53,518 nucleotides of DNA from Porodaedalea pini (lineage: Eukaryota; Basidiomycota; Agaricomycetes; Hymenochaetales; Hymenochaetaceae), in NCBI GenBank assembly GCA_002794775.1, contig NBAY01000144.1, positions 1-53,518 on the forward strand, in the 5' to 3' direction. Below, one piece after another: positions 41,651 to 53,518 of this stretch. Position 1 is the first letter of the stretch. Each line of letters opens with the position of its first letter. The translations under genes and the position numbers were made by a program. Under the pieces are notes generated by a model. It saw nothing but the letters and a program-made list of their open reading frames with translations. It was not told where the DNA came from and did not search any database.

Positions 41651-42814
41651 TTGTCCCTGGGTCCATACCGTGAAACCCGTAGGGATCCTTCACCGCAAAC
41701 ACCACCTGAACCTTTGATGCCGATGCCTGGAACAATGTTGACAGGCTTCAGCCAACAACAAATGGAACAGATCACAGCGATTGTGGCAGGTGCATTCACG
41801 CAGCAGGCAAACAACGCTCCAGCACCAGTCACTGCCGCCAATTCCCCAACCCCCAACATTGACGTCGCCCGGCCACATGAATTCACTGGCAGTGACAATT
41901 ACTTGGACTTCAGATGTGAGGTCCTTCTTTTCGTCTCTGCGAACCCAAACAGGTACCCCACGTCAGAAAGCAAGATCTACGTTGCCCTCTCCTACCTAAA
42001 GGGTGGCAATGCAGCGACATGGGTGCAGAACTATGTGGAGGAGTCAACGACAGCAGGTGTTGTGACCTTCACTGATAGCTGGACAAGATTCCAGGAATGC
42101 CTGGACGCCTCATTCGATGACCTGAACCAGAAGGAGAAGGTGCTAGCAAAGTTCCGAATGAAGGTTCAGAAGGACCTCACCGCTGACGAGTTTTTCCAGG
42201 ACCTTGACGTAGTCATCACAAGAGCAGGGCTGACAGACGACAGCATCATCTGTGACCATCTAAAGTGAGCGATGAACATCGAGGTGGTACGAGGAGTGCT
42301 GAGGTTGACGCCGGTCCCGACAACATACAACGCCTGGAAGAAGAAGGCCATCAAGATCGACTGAGGCGAGCAACAGATCCAGGCAATCCAGTGAGGTTGC
42401 GCATTCCCGCTTCCACCATGCCAGCAGCAGCAACAGGCACCCCTGGCTCACCGTCAGACTGCAGCCCCCCACGTTGACAAACATGATGCGACTGGCGTCA
42501 CTTTCAGAGGTGCCGGCCAGCCGATGGACATCTCGATAAATGAGGTGCAACGCTGATGCACATGCTGGATCTGCGGCCAGCTGGGTCACTTCAAGGACAA
42601 GTGCCTGCAAGGACAGGGAATTGTGCAGCGTATGCTGCAGATGATGGCACCTGGCAAACGTTGCCTCCTCGCTGATGAGCTAGGTGCAATGAAGGAATCG
42701 GCATTCGAGGAAGTCGTAGACACTTGGAGGTCAACAGTGGAGGACTACATGGAAGAGGAGGGAGACAACGAAGAGGTCGTTGACTTGCAGGGTTTTGCAA
42801 GTGGTCATGCATAG
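41651..42814 (+). pseudogene. gag: Element C Gag, inactivated
   Basis: Matches A Gag (IDVARPHEFTGSDN, YLKGGNAATW) and has a zinc knuckle CWICGQLGHFKDKC near 42563-42604. TGA codons interrupt it at 42266-42268, 42362 and 42394, and before the knuckle; most correspond to CGA in A. The slippery heptamer GGGTTTT is kept at 42790-42796. Confidence 0.88.
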
Positions 42815-43266
42815 CCATTGGGGTGACTGACTGAGAAGAGCAAGGGACTTCGAATCTGGATCTGCTAAAATATAACCAACCGTCTGTACAATACGTAAAT
42901 GCAAACGACGTCGATGGTTTTCCCAATTACGAAGTCCCCACCAGTGTGAACAAGAATAGCGAGTACGAGCAACTGTTCATGAGGGGAACTGGCAGATGCC
43001 AGCTGGACCTCCTCCTGAACATTGGATGTAATGTGGAGGGTGAGACAAGGGAGGTGGACGCGCATGCCCTCATGGATTTGGGGTGTACGGGATCGTGCAT
43101 TGATGTGAGGTTCATCAAGCGCTATGGGTTGGAAACCAAGTGCTACATCAGACCCCTTGCGGTGCTCAATGTGGACGGCACACACAATGAGGCCAGTCTG
43201 ATCGAGAAATATGACAACGTCAAGCTAATGATTGGACATCACAAGGAAAGGATCGTCCTTGCAGTG
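42790..43266 (+). pseudogene. pol: Element C protease region, cut by D
   Basis: In the -1 frame after the heptamer, the protease motif reads MDLGCTGS where A has VDSGCTGS, so the active-site Ser is changed. Coding stops where the D LTR begins. The continuation is at 50785. Confidence 0.88.
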
Positions 43267-43704
43267 TGTCAGGACTCGAACTTTTCCCTTCTTTTAATTG
43301 CCTTTTATCATTTCTTTTCTTTTAATTGCTCCTTTCTATTATAATTAATCATCTTTTCAATCACTTCCCACACTCCCTTCACATGACCTTCATTTGTTCC
43401 ATTCCACTCCCATTATATAATCCTAGACAATGGGGCAACCAGTTCTCATGAGGTGATCACTGTATATAAGGAAGAGGAATTGCATCTGAACACCTGTTCT
43501 GCTTTTCCTCTTACCTCCATGACAACCTAGGTGAGACCACATCCCCCTCCTGTAGTAGAGTATATTGTATTAATCCTCTTACCTCCGTGACAACCTAGCT
43601 TGAGTATAGCATGTCCCGAGTCCCCGCTCGAGTATAGCACGTCCCAGATGACAGTTAGCCAAGGCCTGCCCAGTCCGAGTTGTCTCCCGGGCTCCTGCCT
43701 AACA
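43267..43704 (+). repeat. Element D 5' LTR
   Basis: 438 bp. TATATAA at 43463-43469 lies 33 nt before GTTCTGCTTTT (43496-43506), the complement of the primer site just inside the LTR. Confidence 0.93.
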
Positions 43705-44177
43705 TAAAAGCAGAACCCCACCCAGGCTCATCCCCAGCGTATGCCATCACTGTCGACTCGCCTTCACTCAGTCTAGAGGAGCGCTCCCCTCAACGGACTT
43801 GAAGTGTAAACCCCCTAAATGACAACCCTCAACCCTGCCCAGACGTTTTCAGACGTTCGTGTATAACATAAACTTTGCAACCGACTTTTCCCGACCCTGG
43901 CTCTCCGCATCTCTCTTTGGTGGAGAAGCCACTTAACTTGGACGTGGGTGACATTACGTGTTCAGTCATCAACATCGCTGTCGATTGTAATCTCCACCGC
44001 ATCTTTCTGACTCATCATCAATTTTGCCGACAAACCCGTTCAACATTGGCGTAACCCCGGATCGAACGCACAACCCATCCCTGTTCCTCCACCGTCATCA
44101 AGATAGATCTCACTGACGAACAGCGACGAGCCCTTCCTGCATCGGCGTGTTGGAATCCAGACCGATCAAGCTACGTC

Positions 44178-45497
44178 GTGACCAACAATAGTGGCATTGT
44201 ACACAATATCTGGTGGAGTGAAGTCTGGCATAGCTGGTATTCATCAGACGAACAAGGAAGAAGAGCGAGGTGGCCCCCAGCTGCTCCATCATCACTGGCA
44301 CCATCAACGTCCACGGTCCTTCTGCCTCCGACTCCAGGCCCTTACCACGAGGCTCGTAGAGACCCGTCACCGCCAACCCCCCCTGAACCCTCAACACCAA
44401 CACCCGAACCAGAAATGTCAACAGGAGGCTTCACCCAGCAGCAGATGGAGCAGATCACAGCAATTGTTGCAGGCGCCTTTGCCCATCAGGCGAACAACGC
44501 CTCAGCGCCGGTTGCTGCAGCTAACCCCCCGACCCCCAACATCGATGTCGCCCGGCCACGTGAATTCACTGGCAGCGACGACTATCTAGACTTCAAATGC
44601 GAGGTCCTCCTTTTCGTCTCCGCAAACCCGAATCGATACCCCACATCAGAGAGTAAGATATACATTGCTCTCTCCTACTTGAAGGGAGGCAATGCGGCGA
44701 CATGGGCACAGAATTACGTGGAGGAGTCGACAACAGTGGGGATCATAACCTTCACAGACAGTTGGACAAGGTTTCAAGAGCGCCTAGATGCTTCGTTCGA
44801 CGATCCGAACCGGAAGGAAAAGGCACTGGCAAAGTTCCGAACCAAGGTTCAGAAGAATCTCACCGCCGATGAATTCTTCCAGGACCTTGACGTTGTCATC
44901 ACAAGAGCGGGGCTAACAGATGACAGCATCATCTGCGACTGCCTGAAGAGGGCAATGAACATAGAGGTGGTGCATGGAGTGTTGAGGTCAACACCGGTTC
45001 TGACAACGTATGACGACTGGAAGAAGAAGGCCATTGAGATCGACTGAGGTGAACAGCAAATCCATGCAATCCAGTGAGGTCACGCATTCCCACCTCCACC
45101 GCATCAACAGCAACAACAGGCACCCCCGGCTCGCTGTCAGACGGCCGCCCCCCACATCGACAAACGCGACATGACCGGCGTTACCTTTGGAGGCGCCAGC
45201 CAGCCAATGGACGTCTCAATGAATGAGGCACAACGCTGACGTGCATGCTGGATCTGTGGCCAGCTCAGTCACTTCAAGGATGCATGCCTGCAAGGGAAGA
45301 CGATCGTGCAGTGTATGCTGCAGATGATGGCACCTGGTGAACGTTGCCTCCTCGCCGATGAGCTAGGGGCAATGAAGGAATTGGCATTCGAGGAAGTCAT
45401 AGACACTTGAAAGGTGACAGTGGAGGACTATGTGGAGGAGGAAGGAGATGACAAAGAGGTTGTCAACTCGCAGGGTTTTGCGAGTGGTCAGGCATAG
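44178..45497 (+). pseudogene. gag: Element D Gag, inactivated
   Basis: A long open stretch runs from the leader (WWSEVWHSWYSSDEQ) through a proline-rich linker into Gag (IDVARPREFTGSDD, YLKGGNAATW) until TGA at 45045-45047. Further TGAs follow before the zinc knuckle (CWICGQLSHFKDAC near 45248-45290). The family stop is at 45495-45497. The open leader supports a Gag N-terminus upstream of the Met used for A. Confidence 0.88.
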
Positions 45498-47578
45498 CCA
45501 TTGGGGTGACTGACTGAGAAGAACAAGGGGCTTCATATCCGGACTCGATAAAATATAACCAACTATCTGTACAATATGTAGATGCAAACAATGTCGATGG
45601 TTTTTCCAATTATGAAGTCCCCACCGGTGTGAATGAGAAAAGCGAGTATGAGCAATTGTTCATGAGGGGAACTGGCGGACGCCAGCTGGACCTCCTCCTG
45701 AACATCGGATGTAACGTGGAGGGTGAGACAAGGGAGGTAGATGTGCATGTGCTCGTGGATTTGGGGTGTACGGGATCATGCATTGATGTGAGGTTCGTCA
45801 AGCGCTATGGGTTGGAAACCAAGTGATACATCAGACCCCTTGCAGTGCTCAATGCAGACGGCATGCACAATGAGGCTGGTTTGATTGAGAGATACGTCGA
45901 CGTCAAGCTAATGATTGGACATCACAAGGAAAGGATCGTCCTTGCAGTGACATCCCTGGCATCGTCGAACATCTTCCTGGGCTATGACTGGCTTCAACGC
46001 CACAACCTGGAGGTCGACTGGAAGATGGGTTCGATTGAATTCACCCATTGTCCAGAGGAGTGCGTGATCGAGAAGGAGGGAGTGGAGGAGATGAGGAGGG
46101 TGAGAGAGGTGCAAATGGACAAGGCGTCCTGGCCCGCATATCTCAACGACTTTGCCGACGTCTTCAGCGAGAAAGGCTTCGAGAAGCTACCAGAACATCG
46201 CCCCTGGGATCACATCATCGACTTGAAACCCAACTTCAAGCCTAGCGACTGCAAGATCTATCTGCTGACACCAACAGAGCAGCAATCGCTAAAGGACTTC
46301 CTCGAAGAGAACTTGAAGTCGGGCCACATACGAAAGTTGATCTCACCAATGGTGTTGTCCTTCTTCTTCATTAAGAAGGCTGACAAATTGCTACGCCCGA
46401 TCCAGGACTACTGTAAACTCAATGAAGGCACGATCAAGAACAAGTATCCTCTCCCCCTCATCAATGAACTGGTCAACAAGATCAAGAAGGCGAAGTTCAT
46501 CACCAAACTTGATCTTCACTGGGGATACTACAATGTCCGGATATGAGAAGGCGATGAATGAAAGGCAGCGTTCCACACAAACATGGGTCTTTTTGAACCG
46601 ACAGTCATGTTCTTTGGTCTTTGCAACGCACCGGCAATGTTCCAGGCTTTTGTTAACCATATCTTCAAGGGATTGATCTATGACAACTTGATCATCGTCT
46701 ACCTCAACGACATACTGATTCTCTCAAAAACTCTCGAGGAACATATTGAGACGTCGAGATGTGTCCTTCAGATCTTGCGAGAGAACGGCCTGTACCTGAA
46801 ACCAGAGAAATGCGAGTTTGACGCCAAAGTTGTGAAGTACCTTGGCCACATTGTCGGTAATGGAGAGATCAGGGCTGACCTGGTGAAGACGGCGGCAATC
46901 GCAGACTGGCCAGTCCCACAAAACCTCAAACAGCTGCAACAATTCCTCGGCATGGGCAACTGGCTGCGATGGTTCATCAAGGACTACAGCAAGGTAGTCC
47001 ATCTGCTGACGTTGCTGACAGGCAAGAAGGACTGGGTATGGGAGACTGAACAGCAGGAGGCATTTGAGGAGTTGAGATGACATCTCTGCTCACCTCCAGT
47101 CCTGGCCATCGTGAATGATGAAGGCCACATTGAAGCAGACTCATCAAACTTTGCACTTGGAGGCATGTTGTTGCAGAAGCAGGAAGGCAAGTGAAGGGTA
47201 GTCACCTACAGGTCAGAAGCGCTCCTACCAGCAGAACGAAACTATGAAATCTACGACAAGGAGATGCTCGCAATCGTTTCAGCACTCAAGGAGTGGAGAC
47301 AGTACCTTCTCGGCGCCCGCCACCCTATCAAAATCTGGTCTGATCACACCAACCTTACTTACTTCAAGTCGGCACAGAAGCTGAGCTATTGACAAGCTCA
47401 CTGGCAAACAGAGCTCAAAGAATTCAACTTCCACCTTGAGCACAAGTCAGGGAAGACGATGGGCAAGGCGGACTTACTGTCGCGTAAGACTGGCTATGAT
47501 GAGGGCAAGGATGACAACGACGGTGTCGTGTTCATCAAGGAGAAGTGGCTGAATCGTGGAGTAGTGAGGATGTCACGT
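45473..47578 (+). pseudogene. pol: Element D Pol, first part (protease, RT, RNase H)
   Basis: Protease VDLGCTGS near 45756, then RT with KLDLHWGYY, FFGLCNAPAMF and YLND (catalytic Asp replaced by Asn), then RNase H ([22 protein letters not shown]). Stops at about 45824, 46546, 46561 and 47078 correspond to CGA or TGG codons in A. It is cut at 47578 by the LTR-like insertion. Confidence 0.9.
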
Positions 47579-48833
47579 TGTCACATGCCAAAACTGTTTG
47601 ACTATTCAAGACTAGCCTCACAACACATGGATCAGATGGCCATTATTCAAATATTAAATTCTAGTCGCTTAGAATTCACATGGCAGAATTACCCCAGATC
47701 TCAGAAAATTTAATTAATTCAAAACAATTCATTGCTAACCGGGGGTATTAACTACTGCAAGGCACTAGAATGAAGGTACCAAATAGGCAATATAAATCTA
47801 GATACATGGCAAGGTCCCCAATCAAATTTAACCAAAAGAAAAATATGAAAGTTCAGAAGATGAATAGCTGAAAGTAATAAATTACTCTGTTACCATGCAT
47901 ATTGTTGCATGGATATGTCAGCATTCCCACAGAAGTTTATGTAATATTATGGAAGGGAATAACAAGGAATAACAGATGCAAAACAATGGAAAAGCCTAGA
48001 TCACATTCACAATGAATCTAGAACTTAGAGGATCTAGGTTTGGATCACTCTCTAATGGAAATTTGGAAGGATCTAGAAAACAAAGAAAGGCTGTGCATAG
48101 ATTTGATTGGTTCAGTCTAGAACACAGTAGAATTCTGGCTTAAAGTAGGCTGGAAACATATGGAAAGATCTAGTTATGGGAGCTAGCATATGTCGGAATG
48201 TACCAGAACATTTTGGTGGTGGTCTGGAATGATATGTAAAGGTTGAGAAGGTTCTGGAACAAGTATGTCCAGACTTCTAGACCTATTTATAGAACACAGA
48301 AAATAGTATAAAGGAAGGGCCTCAGAGCTGCTAGCAGAAGGGGGGGAGATGGAAATTCCCCATTAAAACAGACAGCCAAGGGAATTATCACTCAAGAGAG
48401 ATACTCACTGGAGTATTCTAATAAGGTAATTCTCAGCTAACTGACAGCAAACTAACCCTCTTTAGCTAGCTAGTGACCAGGTCCAACCTAATTAGCCAAA
48501 CTCAAAATCTAAGTGTGAAAATCAGCAAGTAGTTGCTTGAGTTAAGGAAACTCAAGTATTCAGTAAAAGAGACTCAGTGAAAGTCTAAAGTAAAAGCTGG
48601 AAATCCTTGGTGGATTACTCAAGATCTTCAAGAAAGGAAATTGGTAAAGTGAATTAGGACATCTTAAACTGCTAACTTTTACAGGTTACAATCTATCAGT
48701 ACAAGAAATCAAAATCCCTAGTAAAACAAACAACTGGGAAAAGTTTTGACTTAACAACTAGTCCATTCAACCCCAGTGAAACTGCAATCAACAAGATTCA
48801 CTATTTAGTCTTACTTGCAGTACCAGCAAGACA
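47579..48833. mobile_element. 1,255-bp LTR-like insertion in D
   Basis: Begins TGTCACATG and ends AGCAAGACA, giving TG...CA ends with a TGTC/GACA inverted pair. It separates Pol sequence that is continuous in C (50785 onward) and A. Flanks are ACGT and GCGT, a 4-bp duplication with one change. It has TATA-like motifs near 48285-48310 and no reading frame of note. The best reading is a solo LTR of a third family. Confidence 0.7.
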
Positions 48834-50346
48834 GCGTGACGAGGTGTTAGACAGAGTGGGTGAAGCGCAGAGGGCGCAACATGAGTCGGAGAGGCCAACA
48901 GGGATGACAGAGGTCGACGGTTTGTGGCACATGAAGGGCAAAGTATACATCCCGTTGACGATAAAGGAATCTGTGTTGCAGGAGTGTCATGACTCGGTAC
49001 TGGCTGGGCATCCAGGAGCATCGAAAACGGTGGAGCTTGTCCAGCAAGACTTCTGGTGGGTGTCGATGTTCTCCAACGTCTGAGCGTATGTCCAAGGATG
49101 TGATCATTGTCAGTGAACAAAGGCTCTGAGAATGTCGAGATCAAGGCCACTTCACCCAAACGCAGTCCCTGAAGGTCCTTGGGAAATTGTTACGGTCGAT
49201 CTCATCAGAGAGCTCCCAGACTCGAAGGGACATAATGCAATCTGCGTCGTCATGGATAGATTCTCGAAGCAGATGCATGCGATCCCGATGACAACAAAGC
49301 TGTCAGCAGAAGGCATGGCTCAGTTGTACCATGACCACGTCTTCCACCTCCACGGTCTACCGAAGAAGATCATCCATGACCATGGCATGCAGTTTGACGC
49401 ATTGATGATGAAGGAGCTATACAAACTCCTACACATTGAAGGCAACCCGTCAATGGCATATCACCCGCAGATGGATGGTCAGACTGAACGTGTTAACCAA
49501 GAGCTCAAACAGTACCTTAGACTCTTCGTTAACCATCGACAATCGGACTAGAAGGACTGGCTCCCCCTCACAGAATTCGCATACAACAACTGTGAACACT
49601 TGGCGACAAAGATGTCCCCCTTCTACGTGAACACTGGATGTCACCCTATGAGCTTCGATGCAGTATGAACTTCCTCTGCCAACATGTCAGCAGAAGAATT
49701 CATGAAGCACATCAAGGAGACTCATCGTGTTGCAAAGGACAACCTGGTCAAAGCAGCAGAGGACATGAAGTGCTACCATGACCAGACAGCAGGAACATTG
49801 ATGGAGTACCAGGCTGGTGACAAGGTCTTCCTCGATGGATGAAACATCAGTACAGACTCGCCAATGAAGAAGCTTGCTGACAAGTGGTATGGTCCCTTCG
49901 AAGTTGTTGACAAGGTGGGAGCAAGTGCGTACAAGCTCAAGCTCCCAAAGTGATGGAAAAAGGTCCACCCCATCTTCAACAAAGCTCTACTAAAACCCAC
50001 TGTAGAACCAGCCTTCAAAGGCCAGAAACAGCAGCTACCGCCACCACCAGAAATTGTTGACAACAAGGAAGAATACAAGGTCGAGGAGGTCATCAACTCA
50101 CGTCTGCATCGAGGAAAACTGCAGTACCTCGTCAAGTGGGTCAGATACAACAAACTGACTTGGCAACCTGAGACGGACTTCGGTGAGAATGCAAAGGAGG
50201 CGATTGCTGAGTTCTATCAGAAACACCCCGGCGCTCCTCAAAAACTTGACATTCCTTGCCAACGACTCCATCCACTCTTCGTCGACACCGAGCCAGACGA
50301 CCACGATCTTGGTTGGTTGGGACGCCCAACCTTGAGGGGGGGGTAA
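48834..50346 (+). pseudogene. pol: Element D Pol, second part (integrase, chromodomain)
   Basis: Integrase zinc finger (ECHDS..AGHPG near 48983), DDE core (TVDLIR, HDHGMQFD, NQELKQ), GPF motif (KWYGPFEVV) and a degraded chromodomain (YLVKWVRYNKLTWQP). Several stops interrupt it, including a TGA at the same place as in A and B (before TSSANMSAEEF). Confidence 0.9.
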
Positions 50347-50784
50347 TGTCAGGACTCAAACTTTTCCCTTCTTTTAATTGCCTTTTATCATTTCTTTTCT
50401 TTTAATTGCTCCTTTCCATTATAATTAATCATCTTTTCAATCACTTCCCACACTCCCTTCACATGACCTTCATTCATTCCATTCCACTCCCATTATATAA
50501 TCCTAGACAATGGGGCGACCGGTTCTCACAAAGTGATCACTGTATATAAGGAAGAGGAATCACATCTGAACACCTGTTCTGCTTTTCCTCTTACCTCCGT
50601 GACGACCTAGGTGAGACTGTGTCCCCCTCCTGTAGTAGAGTATATTGTATTAATCCTCTTTCCTCCGTGACAACCTAGCCTGAGTATAGCGTGTCCTGAG
50701 TCCCCGCTTGAGTATAGCATGTCCCAGACAACAGTTAGCCGAGGCCTGCCCAGTCCGAGTCGTCTCCTGGGCTCCTGCCTAACA
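50347..50784 (+). repeat. Element D 3' LTR
   Basis: 438 bp, preceded by a GGGGGGGG polypurine tract and TAA. It is more diverged from its partner than the two LTRs of A are from each other. Confidence 0.93.
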
Positions 50785-52537
50785 TGGTGACATCCCTGGC
50801 ATTGTCAAACATCTTCCTGGGCTATGACTGGCTTCGACACCACAACCAAGAAGTCGACTGGAAGACGGGTTTGATTGAATTCACCTGCTGTCCAGAGGAA
50901 TGTGCGATCAAGAAGGAGGTTGTGGAAGAGATGAGGAGGGTGAGAGAGGTGCAAATGGACAAGGTGTCCTGGCCCGCATACCTCAACAACTTTGCCAACG
51001 TCTTCAGCGAGAAAGGCTTTGAAAAGCTACCGGAACATTGCCCCTGGGATCACGTCATTGACTTGAAACCTGTCTTCAAGCCTAGCAACTGCAAGATCTA
51101 TCCGCTGACACCGATGGAACAGGAGTCGCTGAAGGATTTCCTTGAGGAAAACCTGAAGTCAGGTTGCATACAAAAGTCAATTTTGCCAATGGCATCACCC
51201 TTTTTCTTCATCAAGAAGGCCGACAAGTCTCTATGCCCGATTCAGGACTACCGGAAGCTTAACGAGGGGACAATCAAGAACAAGTACCCTCTCCCCCTCA
51301 TCAATGAACTTGTCGACAAGGTCAAGAAGGCAAAGTCTATCACCAAGCTTGACCTTCGCTGGGGATACTATAATGTCCGGATCTATGAAGGTGATGAGTG
51401 GAAAGCAGTGTTCTGCATGAACATGGGTCTCTTCGAACCGACAGTCATGTTCTTTGGTCTTTGCAACGCACTGGCGATGCCCCAGGATTTTGTCAACCAC
51501 ATCTTCAAGGGATTGATCTATGATAACTTGATCATCGTCTACCTCAACGACATACTGATTCTCTCACAAACTCTTGAGGAACATATCAAGATGTCAAGAT
51601 GTGTCCTTCAGATCTTGCGAGAGAATGACCTGTACCTGAAACTGGAGAAGTGCAAGTTCGATGCCAAGGTTGTGAAGTACCTCGGCCACATCATCGGTAA
51701 TGGAGAGATCAGGGCTGACCCGGTGAAGACGGCGGCAATTGCAGACTGGCCAGTCCCACAAAACCTCAAACAGCTGCAACAATTCCTTGGCATGGGCAAC
51801 TGGCTGCGATGGTTCATCAAGGACTACAGCAAGGTAGTCCATCTGCTGATGTCGCTGACAGGCAAGAAGGACTGGGTATGGGAGACTGAACAGCAGGAGG
51901 CATTTGAGGAGTTGAGATGACATCTCTGCTCACCTCCAGTCCTGGCCATCGCAAACGATGAAGGCCCTTTCTGCATTGAAGCAGACTCATCAAACTTTGC
52001 ACTTGGAGGTGTATTGTTGCAGAAGCAGGAAGGCAAGTGGAGGGTAGTTGCCTACAGGTCAGAAGTGCTCCTGCCGGTGGAACGAAACTACGAGATCTAC
52101 GACAAGGAGATGCTCGTGATCGTTTTAGCACTCAAGGAGTGGAGACAGTACCTTCTCGGTGCCCATCACCCTATTGAGATCTGGTCCAATCACACCAACC
52201 TCACCTACTTCAGGTCGGCACAAAAGCTGAGCTATCAACAAGCTTGCTGGCAAACAGAGCTCAAGGAATTTGACTTCCACCTCGAACACAAGTCAGGGAA
52301 GATGATGGGCAAGGCGGACCTACTGTTGCGCAAGGCTGGCTATGATGAGGGCAAGGACAACAATGACAGTGTTGTGTTCATCAAGGAGAAGTGGCTAAGC
52401 CGTGGGGTGGTGAGGACGTCACGTGGCGAGGTGTTAGAACGAGTGGGTGAGGCGCAGAAGGCACAGAACAAGTCGGAGAGGCTGACAGCGATGACGGAGG
52501 TCAACGGTTTGTGGCGAATGAAGGGCAAGGTATATGT
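50785..52537 (+). mobile_element. pol: Chromovirus C, 3' part (Pol continuation)
   Basis: Resumes in the protease-RT linker (VTSLALSNIFLGYDW) exactly where C was cut at 43266. It then runs through RT (KLDLRWGYY, FFGLCNALAM, YLND), RNase H (IEADSSNF, YDKEMLVI) and the start of the integrase region (MKGKVYV), where LTR E interrupts it. A TGA at 51918-51920 matches CGA in A. The RT Asp is again Asn, so this copy is dead. Confidence 0.9.
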
Positions 52538-53377
52538 TGTAGGGGTGCAGACTCTTCCAATCCGAAGGGCGATCCGGGCTAGCGCTCGTGTTTGACCCAA
52601 GGGGGACTGCGGTGACTCGGTATACCAAGAGGGACAACCTAAGTAGAGCAAGGTTCGAGATATGAAGACTCAGCGATACGGATACCTGCGGGATTCCGGT
52701 TAGACCAAGACTCGTGTGGGTAAAATCGGCACTTGAGGCAGCGGCCGAGGGCGTTCGGTGATTGGGTGACGGAGTTCTGAGAGTCAGCGACAGAGTCGGT
52801 GTATACTGTTTTCAGAATGAGAGTTGGGCAAGTAGTGCGTAGTAATGCATGTAGTAGATTGCGGTCTAGAGGTGGAGAGGGGACTGTCTGTCTTCTGTAC
52901 TGTGTGTGTCTGTGTCCGTGTCTCCTTGGCTGTGTGTGTACAAACTACCGTGAATTTATACTAAACTGAAGCAGAGAAAGCGGTGCAGGACTCGGCCGAG
53001 TCTGTGTGAACAGATGTGAAGGTGAGTCGGTGATCGGCCTGCGCACATCACGCAGCCGATCATCGTGGAGTGATATTGTAGTGCCCAACCTGCTCTCTCG
53101 TCTCCCACCACTGCACAACTGTATCCCACGTCCTTGTCCTACTCCCCTAAGTCCTTCCACCTGTGCCCACGAGAGTCGGTCGTCCATGTGCTGATCGAGT
53201 TCGTACAACATCCGTCCGTCCGATCGTGTCCATACCAAGAATTAATAATAAAGAGTAGGCCGCTGATTACAAATGAATAAATGGTAATGTTCGGCGGCCG
53301 GTAAAGGGAGTCAAAGGAGTAGTGTAAGTGAGGGCAGAAAGACTCAGCTGGCACGTAGGCGATAGTTAATCACTACA
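52538..53377 (-). mobile_element. LTR of retrotransposon family E, probably a 3' LTR
   Basis: 840 bp, TGTAG...CTACA, the reverse complement of the solo LTR at 35382-36212. Flanks (ATGT and TCTC) do not form a duplication, so it is likely one end of a longer element continuing to the right. If the minus strand is sense, the next bases inside read CTGGGAGA before the LTR, a plausible weak polypurine tract. Confidence 0.7.
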
Positions 53378-53518
53378 TCTCCCAGGGGGCCAGAAAAAAA
53401 GGTGTTTGCGGTGTACATGAGAAGTGGTTGAATTGGAAATTAAAGAATGTGTAATGGGCGAGGTTCGGTGCGTTCTGTGGTATTTAGTGGTGCAAAGAAG
53501 AAGATGAAGAGGTTGACG
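53378..53518. other. Sequence right of LTR E, probably internal to element E
   Basis: 141 bp without a recognisable reading frame. It does not continue element C, which supports an E element extending past the window edge. Confidence 0.4.

Larger units (their letters stand above)
40600..43266 (+). mobile_element. Chromovirus C, 5' part
   Basis: Comprises the 5' LTR (40600-41024), primer site (41026-41036, complement of 40818-40828), leader, Gag and the start of protease. It is cut at 43266 by insertion of D and resumes at 50785. The left flank is TGCAT. Its right end is not in the window because LTR E interrupts it at 52538. Confidence 0.92.
43267..50784 (+). mobile_element. Chromovirus D, complete but decayed, nested in C
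   Basis: LTRs at 43267-43704 and 50347-50784, primer site at 43706-43716 and Pol stop/polypurine tract at 50335-50346. Target duplication is CAGTG (43262-43266) against TGGTG (50785-50789), consistent with 5 bp plus two transitions. The coding region is split by another insertion at 47579-48833. Confidence 0.93.

Overview
The window looks like a transposon-dense, accessory stretch of a basidiomycete (mushroom-type) genome. The evidence is 49-64 nt spliceosomal introns with GTRNGT donors in recognisable gene fragments, a type I fungal fatty-acid synthase alpha-subunit fragment, CpG-rich host exons, and Ty3/gypsy chromoviruses of the Tf1/sushi type. No intact, clearly functional host gene is visible; nearly everything recognisable is a pseudogene, a captured gene fragment or a mobile element. 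No tRNA, rRNA or CRISPR was seen.

Layout. 1-4074: low-information DNA, a 20-bp minisatellite, and copy P1 of a 6-phosphogluconate-dehydrogenase-like pseudogene followed by a 440-bp TA-flanked MITE. 4075-10311: chromovirus A (minus strand), bounded by LTRs and the direct repeat TTATC, nearly intact in reading frame. 10490-16800: decayed relative B (minus). 16801-21879: relic repeat DNA and P2, the best-preserved 6PGDH-like copy, with two micro-exons. 21888-34813: a 12.9-kb near-perfect palindrome (arms about 6.3 kb, 323-bp unique spacer) flanked by the 8-bp direct repeat TCTGCCGA. Each arm carries the same mosaic of truncated host genes: FAS2 3' end, cyclin N-terminus, ribosomal protein eS6 and HSP90 middle region, with introns retained. 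35010-39745: 6PGDH-like copies P3 (split by a solo LTR) and P4, then a second copy of the MITE that itself contains an 841-bp foldback element. 40600-52537: chromovirus C (plus), split by complete chromovirus D (43267-50784), which is itself split by a 1.25-kb LTR-like insertion. 52538-53377: an 840-bp LTR of another family that interrupts C.

How it fits together. The four chromoviruses share one expression design that can be read from the sequence: a TATA box 33 nt before an 11-nt LTR segment complementary to the primer-binding site just inside the LTR (Tf1-like self-priming), Gag with a CCHC knuckle, a -1 slippery heptamer with a downstream stem-loop, then Pol (protease, RT, RNase H, integrase, GPY/F, chromodomain). 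Decay is dominated by CpG to TpG/CpA transitions, consistent with methylation of repeats.

The most unusual object is the palindrome. Its flanking direct repeat, inverted ends and subterminal iterated motifs suggest a giant non-autonomous foldback transposon that captured and duplicated pieces of four essential genes, and that could encode hairpin RNA against them. No transposase was found in it, so its superfamily is unresolved.
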